Source: Curtobacterium sp. MMLR14_010 (lineage in GTDB: Bacteria > Actinomycetota > Actinomycetes > Actinomycetales > Microbacteriaceae). Taken from it: 64,000 nt of DNA. The notes below the pieces were generated by a model. That model had not been told where the DNA came from. It saw only the letters and a program-made list of their open reading frames with translations, and searched no databases. Shown here piece by piece: positions 42,867 to 52,017 of the stretch (the stretch's first letter is position 1; every line of letters starts with the position of its first letter). The translations under genes and the position numbers were made by a program. The stretch spans positions 87,971-151,970 of the forward strand of contig NZ_MJGV01000101.1 in NCBI RefSeq assembly GCF_001865015.1. The letters are read 5' to 3'.

Positions 42867-43877
42867 GTGGCCAGTCAGGACTGGTTCGACAAGGACTTCT
42901 ACGCGGTCCTCGGCGTCGACAAGAAGGCGTCAGACGCCGACCTGAAGAAGACCTACCGCAAGCTCGCGCGGCAGTTCCACCCGGACTCCAACCCGGGTGA
43001 CGCTGCGGCCGAGGCGAAGTTCAAGGAGATCAGCGAGGCCTACTCGGTGCTCTCCGACAAGGAACAGCGCGCTGAGTACGACCAGGTCCGCGCCTTGGGC
43101 TCGGGTGCCCGCTTCACCGCGGGTGGCCCGGGTCAGGGTGGCGGCTTCGAGGACGTCTTCGGCGGGATGTTCGGCGGCGGCGGTCAGCCCGGCGGCGGTG
43201 GACAGCGCGTCCGCTTCGGCCAGGGTGGCGGCTTCGAGGACATCCTCGGCGGCATGTTCGGCGGCGGCGCCGGCGGGGCTGGTTTCGGCCAGCCCTCCGG
43301 CGGCTACCGAGGCTTCGGTGGTCCGGCCAAGGGGCGCGACGTCACCGCGTCGACGACCCTGGACTTCACGACGGCCATCGCCGGCGACACCATCAAGCTG
43401 TCGCAGGGCAACGGCCGTCCGGTCAACGTCCGCATCCCCGCGGGCGTCGCTGACGGCCAGAAGATCCGGCTGCGTGGTCGGGGCGAGCCATCGCCCGACG
43501 GCGGCGACGCCGGCGACCTGGTCGTGCTGGTGCACGTCCGCAAGCACCCGGTCTTCGAGCGCGACGGGCAGCACCTCCGCGTGGACGTCCCCGTGACGTT
43601 CGTCGAGGCAGCGCTCGGCGCCACGATCCAGGTGCCCACACTCGGCGGGGAGCCCGTCAAGCTCCGGGTCGCGCCGGGTACGCCCTCTGGTCGTGTCCTG
43701 CGGGTCAAGGGGCGGGGCGTCGCGACGAAGGACGGCACGGGCGACCTGCTCGCCACCGTCCAGGTCGCCGTGCCGTCGCACCTGTCGGACAAGGCGCGGG
43801 ATGCCGTCGAGGCACTCGCAGCGGCGTTGCCCGACGAGAACCCTCGCGAAGACCTGCTCGCCAAGGCGCGCAGCTAG
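42867..43877 (+). CDS. dnaJ: DnaJ-type co-chaperone without zinc finger
   Basis: A 336-residue J-protein. The J-domain (residues 9-75) has the HPD motif in ARQFHPDSNPGD. A Gly/Phe-rich linker with GGFEDVFGGMFGG-type repeats follows. The CxxCxGxG zinc-finger repeats are absent, as in DnaJ1 or CbpA-type proteins. The C-terminal substrate-binding domains are complete (VRIPAGVADGQKIRLRGRG). GTG start with GAAGAAGG upstream. Confidence 0.93.
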   Translation: MASQDWFDKDFYAVLGVDKKASDADLKKTYRKLARQFHPDSNPGDAAAEAKFKEISEAYSVLSDKEQRAEYDQVRALGSGARFTAGGPGQGGGFEDVFGGMFGGGGQPGGGGQRVRFGQGGGFEDILGGMFGGGAGGAGFGQPSGGYRGFGGPAKGRDVTASTTLDFTTAIAGDTIKLSQGNGRPVNVRIPAGVADGQKIRLRGRGEPSPDGGDAGDLVVLVHVRKHPVFERDGQHLRVDVPVTFVEAALGATIQVPTLGGEPVKLRVAPGTPSGRVLRVKGRGVATKDGTGDLLATVQVAVPSHLSDKARDAVEALAAALPDENPREDLLAKARS

Positions 43878-43921
43878 GACAACGCATCAACGCAACCCAG
43901 CCTGGGCCCACGCCGCCGGTA

Positions 43922-43948
43922 CCGGCCCGTCGCGAAGCGGCGGGCCGG
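43922..43948. terminator. Hairpin between dnaJ and hspR
   Basis: Arms 43922-43933 and 43937-43948 pair over 12 bp with one mismatch and a GAA loop. It may attenuate rather than end transcription, since hspR follows. The same gap has a half copy of the GGCCTCCAGGC repeat (43994-44013). Confidence 0.5.
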
Positions 43949-44045
43949 CCGTGTCGGTGGGGAGAGGCTCGGGGTGGCTTCCTGACGGACGCTCGCCGGG
44001 CCTCCAGGCTGTTCCAGGACCACGCGAACGACGGAAGGACACCCC

Positions 44046-44468
44046 ATGACCGACATGGACGAGAACTCGCCCGTCTTCGCGATCGCGGTCGCCGCGGAGC
44101 TGGCGGAGATGCACCCGCAGACGCTGCGGCAGTACGACCGGCTCGGCCTGGTCGTGCCGGGCCGGACGCGCGGCGGGTCGCGCCGGTACTCGATGCGGGA
44201 CGTCGTGCAGCTGCGCGAGATCGCTCGGCTCGGGTCGGAGGGCGTGTCCCTGGAGGGCATCCGGCGGGTGTTGGACCTGGAGAACGAGAACAAGGAACTG
44301 CGTGACCGGGTGCGTGAACTCGAGCGAGCGCTCGCGGACCAGCTGATCAGCCGGCCGGGTGCGCGTGTGTTCGCGGCGACGGCGTCCGGTGCGGCGATCT
44401 CGCTGCGCGCCGGGGCCCGGCCGCAGCGGAACACGCAGATCGTGTTGTACCGCGAACCGCACGCCTGA
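44046..44468 (+). CDS. hspR: Heat-shock repressor HspR (MerR family)
   Basis: A 140-residue MerR-type repressor. The helix-turn-helix and wing read HPQTLRQYDRLGLVVPGRTRGGSRRY across residues 19-45, shared with HspR proteins, followed by a coiled coil (residues 75-100, LENENKELRDRVRELERALA). It binds HAIR sites with DnaK as co-repressor in actinomycetes. HAIR sites are present before dnaK and clpB here, so these are the likely targets. GGAAGGA precedes the ATG. Confidence 0.94.
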   Translation: MTDMDENSPVFAIAVAAELAEMHPQTLRQYDRLGLVVPGRTRGGSRRYSMRDVVQLREIARLGSEGVSLEGIRRVLDLENENKELRDRVRELERALADQLISRPGARVFAATASGAAISLRAGARPQRNTQIVLYREPHA

Positions 44469-44514
44469 GCGCTGCGCGCAGGCGGCACGATGCCCTGGTC
44501 GGTACGCTGACGCG

Positions 44515-45654
44515 GTGCCAGACCTCGCCGACCTCTTCCGCCGGGACCCCGACGACGAACCGGACCTCATCGCCCTCGACGGCACGGACCGGTTCATGCT
44601 CGACGAGGCGCCGCACGTGCACGGGGACGCCGTCCGCGCTCCGGGGGCCGTGGTCGTGGTCGATGACGTCCGGGGGTTCCTGACGCTCGGCCTCATCGCG
44701 CTGCACGGTGCCACGAACGTCCGGGTGGTGCAGGACTCCCTCGTCGGGCAGCGTGCGCTGCAGGCCAACGCGGGGACGTTCGGCCTGCGCGGGTTCCACC
44801 ACCCCGACTCGTTCGAGGACGCCTTCCGGGACGCCCGACTCGTGCTGCTCCGCCTGACGAAGTCCCACGACCGCCTCGACGAGATCGCCCGCGCGGTGGC
44901 CCGCTTCGCCGCGCCGGACGTCGTGCTGCTCTCGGGTGGGCGGACCAAGTTCATGACGCTGTCCCAGAACGACGTGCTCCGGCGGTCGTTCGGGGACGTC
45001 GTGGCGTCACGGGGTCGCGCGAAGTCCCGACTGCTCGTCGCGCAGGACCCGCTGACCGCTGCCGCCAACCGCGCCGCCCTCACGTCCCCGTGGCCGAAGC
45101 AGGTGCACCTGGACGAGCTCGGCATCACGATCGCCGCGCACGGCGGGGTCTTCGCCGGGGCGTCGCTCGACCTCGGCACGCGCGTGCTGATCGAGGCGAT
45201 GGACGCCGCGGTGCCCACCGCCCGCGTCGCCGTCGACCTCGGCAGCGGCAACGGCGTCATCGCGACGGAGATCGCTCGACGGCGCCCGGCGATCCGGGTC
45301 ATCGCGACGGACGTGTCCTCGGCGGCGGTGCGGAGCACGCGGATGACGGCGGACCTCAACGGGGTCGGCGACCGGGTCGTCACCGTGCGGAGCGACGCCG
45401 GCGACGAGCTCGACGAGGGCTCGGCGCAGCTGGTGCTGTGCAACCCGCCGTTCCACGCGGACACCACGGTGAGCACCGACGCGGCCGAGGCGATGTTCCG
45501 GAACGCGGCCACGATCCTCCAGTCCGGGGGAGAACTGTGGTGCGTCTGGAACTCGCACCTGCGCTACCGGCCGATGCTGGAGAAGGTCGTCGGACCGACC
45601 CGTCAGGTCGTGCGGACCGACCGCTTCACGGTCACGGCGTCGCGCCGTCCGTGA
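44515..45654 (+). CDS. Class I methyltransferase, RlmG/RsmC-like
   Basis: A 379-residue SAM-dependent methyltransferase with two domains. The C-terminal catalytic domain has the motif I VAVDLGSGNGVIATEIA and the NPPF motif (VLCNPPFHAD) typical of enzymes that make m2G in rRNA. The N-terminal half is the degenerate duplicate domain seen in RsmC and RlmG. The exact rRNA position is not certain. The GTG lies 6 nt after TACGCT (44503-44508), which suggests a leaderless mRNA. Confidence 0.85.
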   Translation: MPDLADLFRRDPDDEPDLIALDGTDRFMLDEAPHVHGDAVRAPGAVVVVDDVRGFLTLGLIALHGATNVRVVQDSLVGQRALQANAGTFGLRGFHHPDSFEDAFRDARLVLLRLTKSHDRLDEIARAVARFAAPDVVLLSGGRTKFMTLSQNDVLRRSFGDVVASRGRAKSRLLVAQDPLTAAANRAALTSPWPKQVHLDELGITIAAHGGVFAGASLDLGTRVLIEAMDAAVPTARVAVDLGSGNGVIATEIARRRPAIRVIATDVSSAAVRSTRMTADLNGVGDRVVTVRSDAGDELDEGSAQLVLCNPPFHADTTVSTDAAEAMFRNAATILQSGGELWCVWNSHLRYRPMLEKVVGPTRQVVRTDRFTVTASRRP

Positions 45655-45686
45655 CCGGCCGGGGCCGCAACCGGCCCCGGAGATGC

Positions 45687-45722
45687 CGAAGGGCGGCTGC
45701 GCAGATGCGCAGCCGCCCTTCG
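45687..45722. terminator. Double hairpin terminator between convergent genes
   Basis: A perfect 16-bp stem (45687-45702 with 45707-45722) with a 4-nt loop. It is preceded by a smaller GGGGCC/GGCCCC hairpin at 45661-45678. Confidence 0.8.
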
Positions 45723-45735
45723 TCGTCCCGTTGGA

Positions 45736-46566
45736 TCAGGCCGGGACGTAGTCGAACGTGTCGGGGTCGGGGCCCGTGCGGTGCCCCTTGTCGAGCGTCG
45801 TGATGTCCGTCATGTCCTCGTCGGAGAGCTCGAAGTCGAAGATCGCGAAGTTCTCCTCGACGCGGGCCCGGGTGACCGACTTCGGGAAGACGATGTCGCC
45901 GCGCTGGATGTGCCAGCGGAGGACGACCTGCGCCGGGGTCTTCTCCACGGCGCCGGCGATGCGGACGATGGTCTCGTCGTCGAGCACGAGGCCCTGGGCG
46001 ATGGGGGACCAGGCCTCGGTCGCGATGCCGAGCTCACGGTCGACGGCGCGGAGCTCCTCCTGTGCGAGGTACGGGTGCACCTCGATCTGGTTGACGGCCG
46101 GCGGCACGTCGGTCTCGGCGATCAGGCGACGCAGGTGGTGCGCCTGGAAGTTCGAGACGCCGATGGTACGGGCGGTGCCGGCGGCGTAGAGCTCCTCGAA
46201 GGCCTTCCACGTGGGGACGAAGTCCGACACGGTCGGGAGCGGCCAGTGGATGAGGAAGAGGTCGGTGTACCCGCCGAGCAGGTCGGCCGACTTCTTGCCG
46301 TTCTCCAGCGCGAGGTCGTGGTCGTGGAAGCCGTTGTTGAGCTTCGAGGTGACGAAGATCTCGGAGCGGTCGATGCCGGACTCCGCGATGGCCTCGCCGA
46401 CCTCTTTCTCGTTGCCGTACATCTCGGCGGTGTCGATGTGGCGGTAGCCGACCTCGAGCGCGGCCAGGGTGGCGGCCTTCGTCTCGGAGGGATCGATCTG
46501 GAACACACCGAAGCCGAGCTGCGGGATGGTCTTGCCGTTGTTGAGTGTGATGTTCGGAACGGTCAT
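45736..46566 (-). CDS. Aldo/keto reductase
   Basis: A 276-residue NADPH-dependent AKR. The family signature region is GYRHIDTAEMYGNEKEVG, giving catalytic D45 and Y50, with the lysine in FVTSKLNN and the histidine in LFLIHWPLP. The cofactor-binding region has FPKSVTRARVEEN. It resembles 2,5-diketo-D-gluconate reductase-type enzymes, but the substrate is unknown. The upstream in-frame extension is a shadow. Confidence 0.92.
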   Translation of the reverse strand: MTVPNITLNNGKTIPQLGFGVFQIDPSETKAATLAALEVGYRHIDTAEMYGNEKEVGEAIAESGIDRSEIFVTSKLNNGFHDHDLALENGKKSADLLGGYTDLFLIHWPLPTVSDFVPTWKAFEELYAAGTARTIGVSNFQAHHLRRLIAETDVPPAVNQIEVHPYLAQEELRAVDRELGIATEAWSPIAQGLVLDDETIVRIAGAVEKTPAQVVLRWHIQRGDIVFPKSVTRARVEENFAIFDFELSDEDMTDITTLDKGHRTGPDPDTFDYVPA

Positions 46567-46631
46567 GGCTCCAGACAACCAGCCCGCACCCGACCGGCGC
46601 CCCGGGAACGCCCAGGGACGGCTGCCGGCCG

Positions 46632-47051
46632 CTACTCCAGCGACGCCGCGATGTACGCCGCCAACGCCTGCCCGTAGGCGATCGCCGGGTCCTCGGCCGC
46701 GAAGGTCCGGTCGACCCCGGCGATCGTCGCGGTGACGGTGTGCACGACCCGCTCTCCGGCGGCGACCCGCGTCAGGCCGACGAACGCGGGCCCGAGGAGT
46801 TCGCGGAGCTGGTCCTCGCGGGGCAGCCAGAGCGACTCGTCGGCGGTGACGGAGTCGAGGGCCCACTCGGTCGTCCCGTTGAAGCCGAGGATGGTGCCGG
46901 AGGGGTGGTCGTGGCGCTCGACGGTCATCTCGGAGACGGTGTAGACGTCCTCGTCCACGCCGGGCTTGTCGATGACGAACCGGTCCCCGGTCTCGGGGTG
47001 CCAGCGGAGTCCTGCGTCGCGGAGGGTCTTGGCGAGTTCGACGGTGATCAC
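46632..47051 (-). CDS. Hypothetical protein, 139 residues
   Basis: Starts (V)ITVELAKTLRDAGLRWHPETG and has no signal peptide or membrane segment. It looks like a soluble alpha/beta protein with the pattern GDRFVI and VDEDVYTVSEM. Similar actinobacterial proteins are sometimes named pilus assembly protein, with no support here. The GTG start at 47051 is chosen because the reading frame upstream is a shadow of the beta-mannosidase gene region. Confidence 0.7.
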   Translation of the reverse strand: MITVELAKTLRDAGLRWHPETGDRFVIDKPGVDEDVYTVSEMTVERHDHPSGTILGFNGTTEWALDSVTADESLWLPREDQLRELLGPAFVGLTRVAAGERVVHTVTATIAGVDRTFAAEDPAIAYGQALAAYIAASLE

Positions 47052-47175
47052 GACACCAACCTGCCACGCTCGGGCGGCACACGTGTTCCGGATGGCAACC
47101 CGTACTACCATCGCGGAGCACCCATCGTGCGCGGGCCGTCGACGCTCCGCGCGCGCGACGCGACGACGCCCGGAC

Positions 47176-47202
47176 GACCGGTGCCGTGCCTCCAGGCCGT
47201 TG
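47176..47202. repeat. Half copy of the GGCCTCCAGGC repeat (family A)
   Basis: Matches the right arm and flank of the palindrome at 60800-60825 with one change (GACCGGTGCC then GTGCCTCCAGGCCGTTG). The left arm is missing. It lies in the 228-bp gap between divergent genes. Confidence 0.6.
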
Positions 47203-47279
47203 ACCGGCCCCGGGACGGAACCGAGACGGGCCCGACCGCGGCGGACCGCACCAGCGGCCCGTCCAGAGAAGGACCCCGC

Positions 47280-49982
47280 ATGACCCTCGACCGCGAGGAA
47301 CTCCGTGACGCCTGGACGGTCTCGATCGTCGAGGACAGCGCCCCGGCCGGCGTGCCTCCGGAGGTGCGGGACGCCCTGCGGGGCGCCGGGATCACCGCGA
47401 CCGTCCCCGGTCAGGTGCACACCGACCTGGAGCGCGAGGGCCTGCTGCCGGACCCGACCCAGGACCGGAACGAGGCCGGCACCCGCTGGGTCGGTCGGTC
47501 GGACTGGACGTACCGGCGCACGATCGACGTGGACCCGCGTGGCCACGAGCGCGTCGACCTGGTCTGCGAGGGCCTCGACACCGTGACGGAGCTGACGGTG
47601 GACGGTGTGCAGATCGGCGCCACCAGGAACATGCACCGGCGCTACCGCTTCGACCTGCTCGACGCCACGGGCGGCAGCAACACGGCCACCGAGCGCGAGC
47701 TCGAGATCCTGTTCGAGTCGCCGTACCGCGAGGCCGGCCGGGTCGCCGCCCGCGCCGGCAGCATGCCGGGCCCGTACGACGAGCCGTTCCCGTACGTGCG
47801 CAAGATGGCGTCCAACTTCGGCTGGGACTGGGGCCTGACCGCGGTGACGAGCGGCCCGTGGCGCGACGTGGCGGTCGAGCGCTGGTCCACCGCCCGGCTC
47901 CGCGACGTCCGTCCCCTCGTGGACGTCGAGGCGGGCGAGGGCGTGCTCGACGCCCACATCGCGTTCGAGCGCTCCGGCATGAACGACCTCGACCAGGACG
48001 GCGAGGACGACGACCTGGTGCTCGTCGTGACCGTGTCCGGGGAGACCGTCGAGGGCACGAAGACCCGGCAGCGCTCGCGGGCACAGGTCACGCCGAAGGA
48101 GAACGAGACCGTCGTGACGGTCCGGATCCCCGAGGCGCGGCTGTGGTGGCCGCGGGGCTACGGCGCGCAGCCGCTCTACGACGTGTTCGTCGAGCTGCAG
48201 ACCGTGGAGGGCGAGGTGCTCGACCGCCAGACCTTCCGCACCGGGTTCCGGTCGACCCGGATCGACACCACACCGGACGACGTCGGCCGCCCGTTCAACG
48301 TCCACGTCAACGGGACGCTCATCGACGTCCGCGGCGTGAACTGGATCCCGGACGGCGTCATCGTGTCGCGGGTGGACCGCGCGCGCTACCAGGATCGTCT
48401 CGGCGCTGCAGCCGACCTCAACGCGAACCTGGTCCGGGTGTGGGGCGGAGGCGTCTACGAGTCGCACGACTTCTACGAGGTCTGCGACGAGCTCGGCCTG
48501 CTCGTCTGGCAGGACTTCCCCTTTGCCTGCTCCGCCTACCCCGAGGACGAACCGCTCCGCAGCGAGGTCGTCGCCGAGGCCCGGGACAACGTCGCTCGGC
48601 TCTCGCGCCACCCGTCGCTCGTGGTCTGGAACGGCAACAACGAGAACATCTGGCTGCACGACGCCGACGGCTGGGCCGACGAGCTCGGGGAGCGCGGCTG
48701 GGGCCTCGACTACTACCTCGACCTGCTGCCGACGATCGTGGACGCCGTCGACCCGTCGCGCTTCTACACGGTCGCCTCGCCGTGGTCCGGCTCCGAGTCG
48801 CTGCCGGCGAACGACGTCGACCACGAGACCCACCACTCGTGGGACGTCTGGAACCGGGTGTCGGACGACCACTACCGTGACTCCGTGCCCCGCTTCGTCT
48901 CGGAGTTCGGCTGGCAGGCACCGCCCGCCTGGCGCACGCTCCGCGACGCCGTGTCGGACGACCCGATGACGCCGACGTCGCCAGGGGTCGTGCACCACCA
49001 GAAGGCCGCCGACGGCATGGGCAAGCTCGCGCGCGGACTCGAGCCCCGGTTCGGCGCCGTCCCTGACGACGACCTGGACCGCTGGCACTTCCTCACGCAG
49101 CTCCAGCAGGCCCGCGCGATCGCGACGGGTGTGGAGCACTGGCGCTCGCACTGGCCCCGGAACACGGGCGTCATCGTCTGGCAGCTCAACGACCTGTGGT
49201 CGGTGTCCTCGTGGTCGGCGATCGACTCGGCCGGGCGGCTGAAGCCGCTCGCGCACGAGCTGCGTCGCCTGTACGACGACGTCCTGCTCGCCATCCGTCC
49301 GGTCTCCACGGTGCGGGTCGCGCCCGGTGGCGCCCCGGCGGACACCGCGGGCCGGTCTGGAGGCTCGGACCAGTCGACCGCGTCGCTGCCGGTCCCCGAC
49401 ACGGCCGGCTCCACGACCCGGGGCGACACCGCGGTCATCGACCGTCCGGTGTCGCCGATCGAGGTCGTCGTGCGGTCGACCCGACGTGGGCTCGACAGCG
49501 TCGTGCGGGTGCGGCGGATCGACCTGGCCGGGCGGACCCTGGCCGAGGTGCACCTGCCCGTGCGGCTCGACGGTGCCGGGGTCGGGGTCGTCACCCTGCC
49601 GGAGTCGGTCGGCATCGTGCAGGACCGCGTCGGGGAACTCGTCGTCGCGGACATGGACTGGCGTCGTGCCGTGTGGACCCCGTCGCCGGACAAGGACATG
49701 CGCTGGCAGCCCGCCCACTACCGCGCCGCGTTCTCGGAGGCGGAGGACGGCGACGGGCTCGAGCTCGTGATCGAGGCCGAGTCGCTCGTGCGGGACCTGC
49801 TGCTGCAGCCCGACCGCGTGCAGCCCGAGGGCACCGTCGACCGCGGGTTCATGACGCTGCTGCCGGGGGAGCGCGTCGCCTACCGCCTGCACGGCGTGAC
49901 CGAGGCCGACGTCCCGCGGCTGATCGAGGGTTCGGCGATGTGGTCACTCGACCGCGCACTGTCAGAGCGGGTCGGTTCCTGA
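47280..49982 (+). CDS. Beta-mannosidase, GH2
   Basis: A 900-residue GH2 enzyme. A jelly-roll N terminus (WVGRSDWTYRRTI) is followed by an immunoglobulin-like domain and a TIM barrel with FGWDWGLTAV and RVWGGGVYES. The acid/base is E455 in WNGNNEN and the nucleophile is E542 in VSEFGW. A low-complexity insertion (about residues 685-715) separates the C-terminal domains. No signal peptide, so it is cytoplasmic and cleaves mannosides after uptake. AGAAGGA precedes the ATG at 47280. Confidence 0.93.
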   Translation: MTLDREELRDAWTVSIVEDSAPAGVPPEVRDALRGAGITATVPGQVHTDLEREGLLPDPTQDRNEAGTRWVGRSDWTYRRTIDVDPRGHERVDLVCEGLDTVTELTVDGVQIGATRNMHRRYRFDLLDATGGSNTATERELEILFESPYREAGRVAARAGSMPGPYDEPFPYVRKMASNFGWDWGLTAVTSGPWRDVAVERWSTARLRDVRPLVDVEAGEGVLDAHIAFERSGMNDLDQDGEDDDLVLVVTVSGETVEGTKTRQRSRAQVTPKENETVVTVRIPEARLWWPRGYGAQPLYDVFVELQTVEGEVLDRQTFRTGFRSTRIDTTPDDVGRPFNVHVNGTLIDVRGVNWIPDGVIVSRVDRARYQDRLGAAADLNANLVRVWGGGVYESHDFYEVCDELGLLVWQDFPFACSAYPEDEPLRSEVVAEARDNVARLSRHPSLVVWNGNNENIWLHDADGWADELGERGWGLDYYLDLLPTIVDAVDPSRFYTVASPWSGSESLPANDVDHETHHSWDVWNRVSDDHYRDSVPRFVSEFGWQAPPAWRTLRDAVSDDPMTPTSPGVVHHQKAADGMGKLARGLEPRFGAVPDDDLDRWHFLTQLQQARAIATGVEHWRSHWPRNTGVIVWQLNDLWSVSSWSAIDSAGRLKPLAHELRRLYDDVLLAIRPVSTVRVAPGGAPADTAGRSGGSDQSTASLPVPDTAGSTTRGDTAVIDRPVSPIEVVVRSTRRGLDSVVRVRRIDLAGRTLAEVHLPVRLDGAGVGVVTLPESVGIVQDRVGELVVADMDWRRAVWTPSPDKDMRWQPAHYRAAFSEAEDGDGLELVIEAESLVRDLLLQPDRVQPEGTVDRGFMTLLPGERVAYRLHGVTEADVPRLIEGSAMWSLDRALSERVGS

Positions 49983-50117
49983 GCGGGAGGTGACCGTCGA
50001 CCCCCTGTTCTGGGCATCCAGCGCCGACCGAGTTACCATTGGACGCACACGGGCTTCCGCCAGGTGGATCGACGATGACCCGCTGACGGCGAACAGTTCC
50101 AGAATCAAGGAGTCATG

Positions 50118-50405
50118 ATGCTCGGAAACCTCACCGGCATGCACCTGCTGATCATCCTCGGCATCGTGGTGCTGCTGTTCGGTGCGACGAAGCTCCCGGC
50201 CCTCGCCAAGGGCCTCGGCCAGTCGATCAACATCTTCAAGAAGGAGATGGACATCGACGACAAGAAGACGAAGAACGCCGACGGCTCGGTCCAGAACACC
50301 ACCGTCGACCCCACGGTCCCGCAGACGCCGGTGGTCTCCCAGGCCCCCGTCGTGAACCCCGGCCCCTCGGCACAGCCGAACGCCACCACAGACCACCGGA
50401 TCTGA
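50118..50405 (+). CDS. tatA: Twin-arginine translocase subunit TatA
   Basis: A 95-residue TatA-type protein: a short N-terminal membrane helix ([19 protein letters not shown]), then the amphipathic helix [17 protein letters not shown]. The tail is Pro/Thr/Gln-rich and unstructured. AAGGAG at 50107-50112 fits the second ATG (50118) better than the one at 50115. No tatC lies adjacent. The Tat-like signal on the 22078 binding protein is a possible client. Confidence 0.9.
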   Translation: MLGNLTGMHLLIILGIVVLLFGATKLPALAKGLGQSINIFKKEMDIDDKKTKNADGSVQNTTVDPTVPQTPVVSQAPVVNPGPSAQPNATTDHRI

Positions 50406-50425
50406 TCCGGCCCTGCCCCGTTGCT

Positions 50426-50455
50426 GAAGCCCCGGTGATCCCACACCGGGGCTTC
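50426..50455. terminator. Terminator after tatA
   Basis: A 12-bp perfect stem (50426-50437 with 50444-50455) with a 6-nt loop, just after the tatA stop. Confidence 0.75.
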
Positions 50456-50516
50456 GTCATGTCCGCGTGCATCCACGACGGGCGCGGCGAGGGCCCAGGG
50501 GGCGGATGATGACGGG

Positions 50517-51926
50517 ATGACCTCCTCGCCCGCCCCGGTGCACACCGCGCCACTCCGTGACGACCGCCGTGTGGTGCTCGTCGTCGCGATCCTGTCGTCG
50601 TTCGTGGTGGGGCTCGACTCGAGCGTCGTGAACGTCGCACTCCCCGCGATCCGGACGGAACTCGGCGGCGGACTGGTCGTGCAGCAGTGGACCGTCGACG
50701 CGTACCTGGTGACGCTCGGGTCGCTCATCCTCGTCGCTGGCTCGCTGTCGGACCTGTTCGGCCGGGTGCGGATCATCACGTGGGGGCTCGTCGTGTTCGG
50801 CATCGCCTCGATCGTGTGCGCGATCGCCCCGACGGGTGAGGTCCTCATCCTCGCCCGGGCACTCCAGGGCGTCGGCGGTGCGCTGGTCACACCCAGTGCC
50901 CTCGCGCTCATCGTGGCCGCGTTCCGGGGCGCCGCGCAGGCGAAGGCGATCGGCACGTGGACGGCGTGGTCGAGCGCGGCGTCGATCCTCGGTCCGGTCG
51001 TCGGTGGGCTGATCGTGGACGGCATCGGGTGGCGGTGGATCTTCGTCGTCACGGCGGTGCCGATCGCGGTGACCATGCCGCTCGTGCGTCGGATCTCCGG
51101 GGACGTGGTCGCCGGACACCGGCCGCGCGTGGACGTCGTCGGGGCGGTGCTCGCCGTGGTCGGGGTCGGCGGCGTGGTGCTCGGGCTGATCGAGCAGGAG
51201 CGCCTGGGGTGGGGATCGCCGGTGGTCGTCGCGGCGCTCGTCCTCGGTGGAGCAGCGCTGCTGGCGTTCGTGCCGTGGGAGCTCCGGGTGACGCGGACCT
51301 CCGGCGCCCCGCTGGTGCCGCTCGAGCTGTTCCGCGCCAGGAACTTCGCGGTCGGGAACATCGCGACGCTCTCGATCTACGGTGCCCTCGGCATGGTGTT
51401 CTTCGTCATCACGCTGTTCCTGCAGGAGGTGTGGGCGTTCCCCGCGTGGGTCGCCGGCCTCGCGACACTGCCTCCGACCGTGGTGCTCCTGCTGCTCTCG
51501 ACGACGGTCGGCGGCCTGGCGGGGCGGTTCGGACCGCGGTGGTTCATGGCCGCCGGGCCCGCGGTCGCCGCCGTCGGTGCACTGCTCATGCTCGCCGTGG
51601 GCGACGACCCGTCGGGGTACTGGTTCGCGGTCCTGCCGGGGCTGCTGCTCGTCGGGCTCGGGATCACGCTCATGGTCACGCCGCTGACCAGCGCGGTGCT
51701 CGGGTCCGTGCCGCAGTCCGAGGCCGGTGTCGGATCGGCCGTGAACAACGCGGTCGCCCGCATCGCCGGGCTCGTGATGGTGGCGCTGGCCGGTGTGGTG
51801 CTCGGCGGTGAGGTCAGCGTCGGCGGGGTCCACCGGGCGATGGTCGTGATGGCCGTCCTGCTGCTGGCGGGCGCCGTGGTGAGTGCGGTCGGCATCGTGA
51901 ACGTACGATCGCGCGAAGCGGAATGA
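50517..51926 (+). CDS. MFS drug exporter, DHA2 (EmrB/QacA) type
   Basis: A 469-residue proton-driven exporter with fourteen predicted membrane segments. Membrane segment 1 carries the family D in [16 protein letters not shown], and motif A-like [10 protein letters not shown] follows. Motif C-like [16 protein letters not shown] is in segment 5. Substrates may be drugs or dyes but cannot be predicted. It stands alone between tatA and clpB; no regulator gene is adjacent. Confidence 0.87.
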   Translation: MTSSPAPVHTAPLRDDRRVVLVVAILSSFVVGLDSSVVNVALPAIRTELGGGLVVQQWTVDAYLVTLGSLILVAGSLSDLFGRVRIITWGLVVFGIASIVCAIAPTGEVLILARALQGVGGALVTPSALALIVAAFRGAAQAKAIGTWTAWSSAASILGPVVGGLIVDGIGWRWIFVVTAVPIAVTMPLVRRISGDVVAGHRPRVDVVGAVLAVVGVGGVVLGLIEQERLGWGSPVVVAALVLGGAALLAFVPWELRVTRTSGAPLVPLELFRARNFAVGNIATLSIYGALGMVFFVITLFLQEVWAFPAWVAGLATLPPTVVLLLLSTTVGGLAGRFGPRWFMAAGPAVAAVGALLMLAVGDDPSGYWFAVLPGLLLVGLGITLMVTPLTSAVLGSVPQSEAGVGSAVNNAVARIAGLVMVALAGVVLGGEVSVGGVHRAMVVMAVLLLAGAVVSAVGIVNVRSREAE

Positions 51927-51938
51927 ATCCCCGTGTCG

Positions 51939-51963
51939 TAAACTTGAGCCAGTAGGACTCAAC
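51939..51963 (+). promoter_or_regulatory. clpB promoter with HAIR operator
   Basis: CTTGAGC-N7-ACTCAAC (51943-51963) matches the HspR box closely and overlaps a -10-like TAAACT (51939-51944). Confidence 0.85.
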
Positions 51964-52017
51964 TGAGTCCGATGACTTCGTGACCACACGGCCACCGCAA
52001 CGAAAGGACGACAACGC

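Noticed and set aside
49325..49440. Frameshift in the beta-mannosidase at the low-complexity stretch
   Set aside because: The frame is continuous and recognisable domains continue on both sides; it reads as a disordered linker.
46632..49892. Single 1086-residue minus-strand frame opposite the beta-mannosidase
   Set aside because: Only the last 139 codons look like protein; the rest is a shadow of the GH2 gene, whose catalytic motifs are clear on the plus strand.
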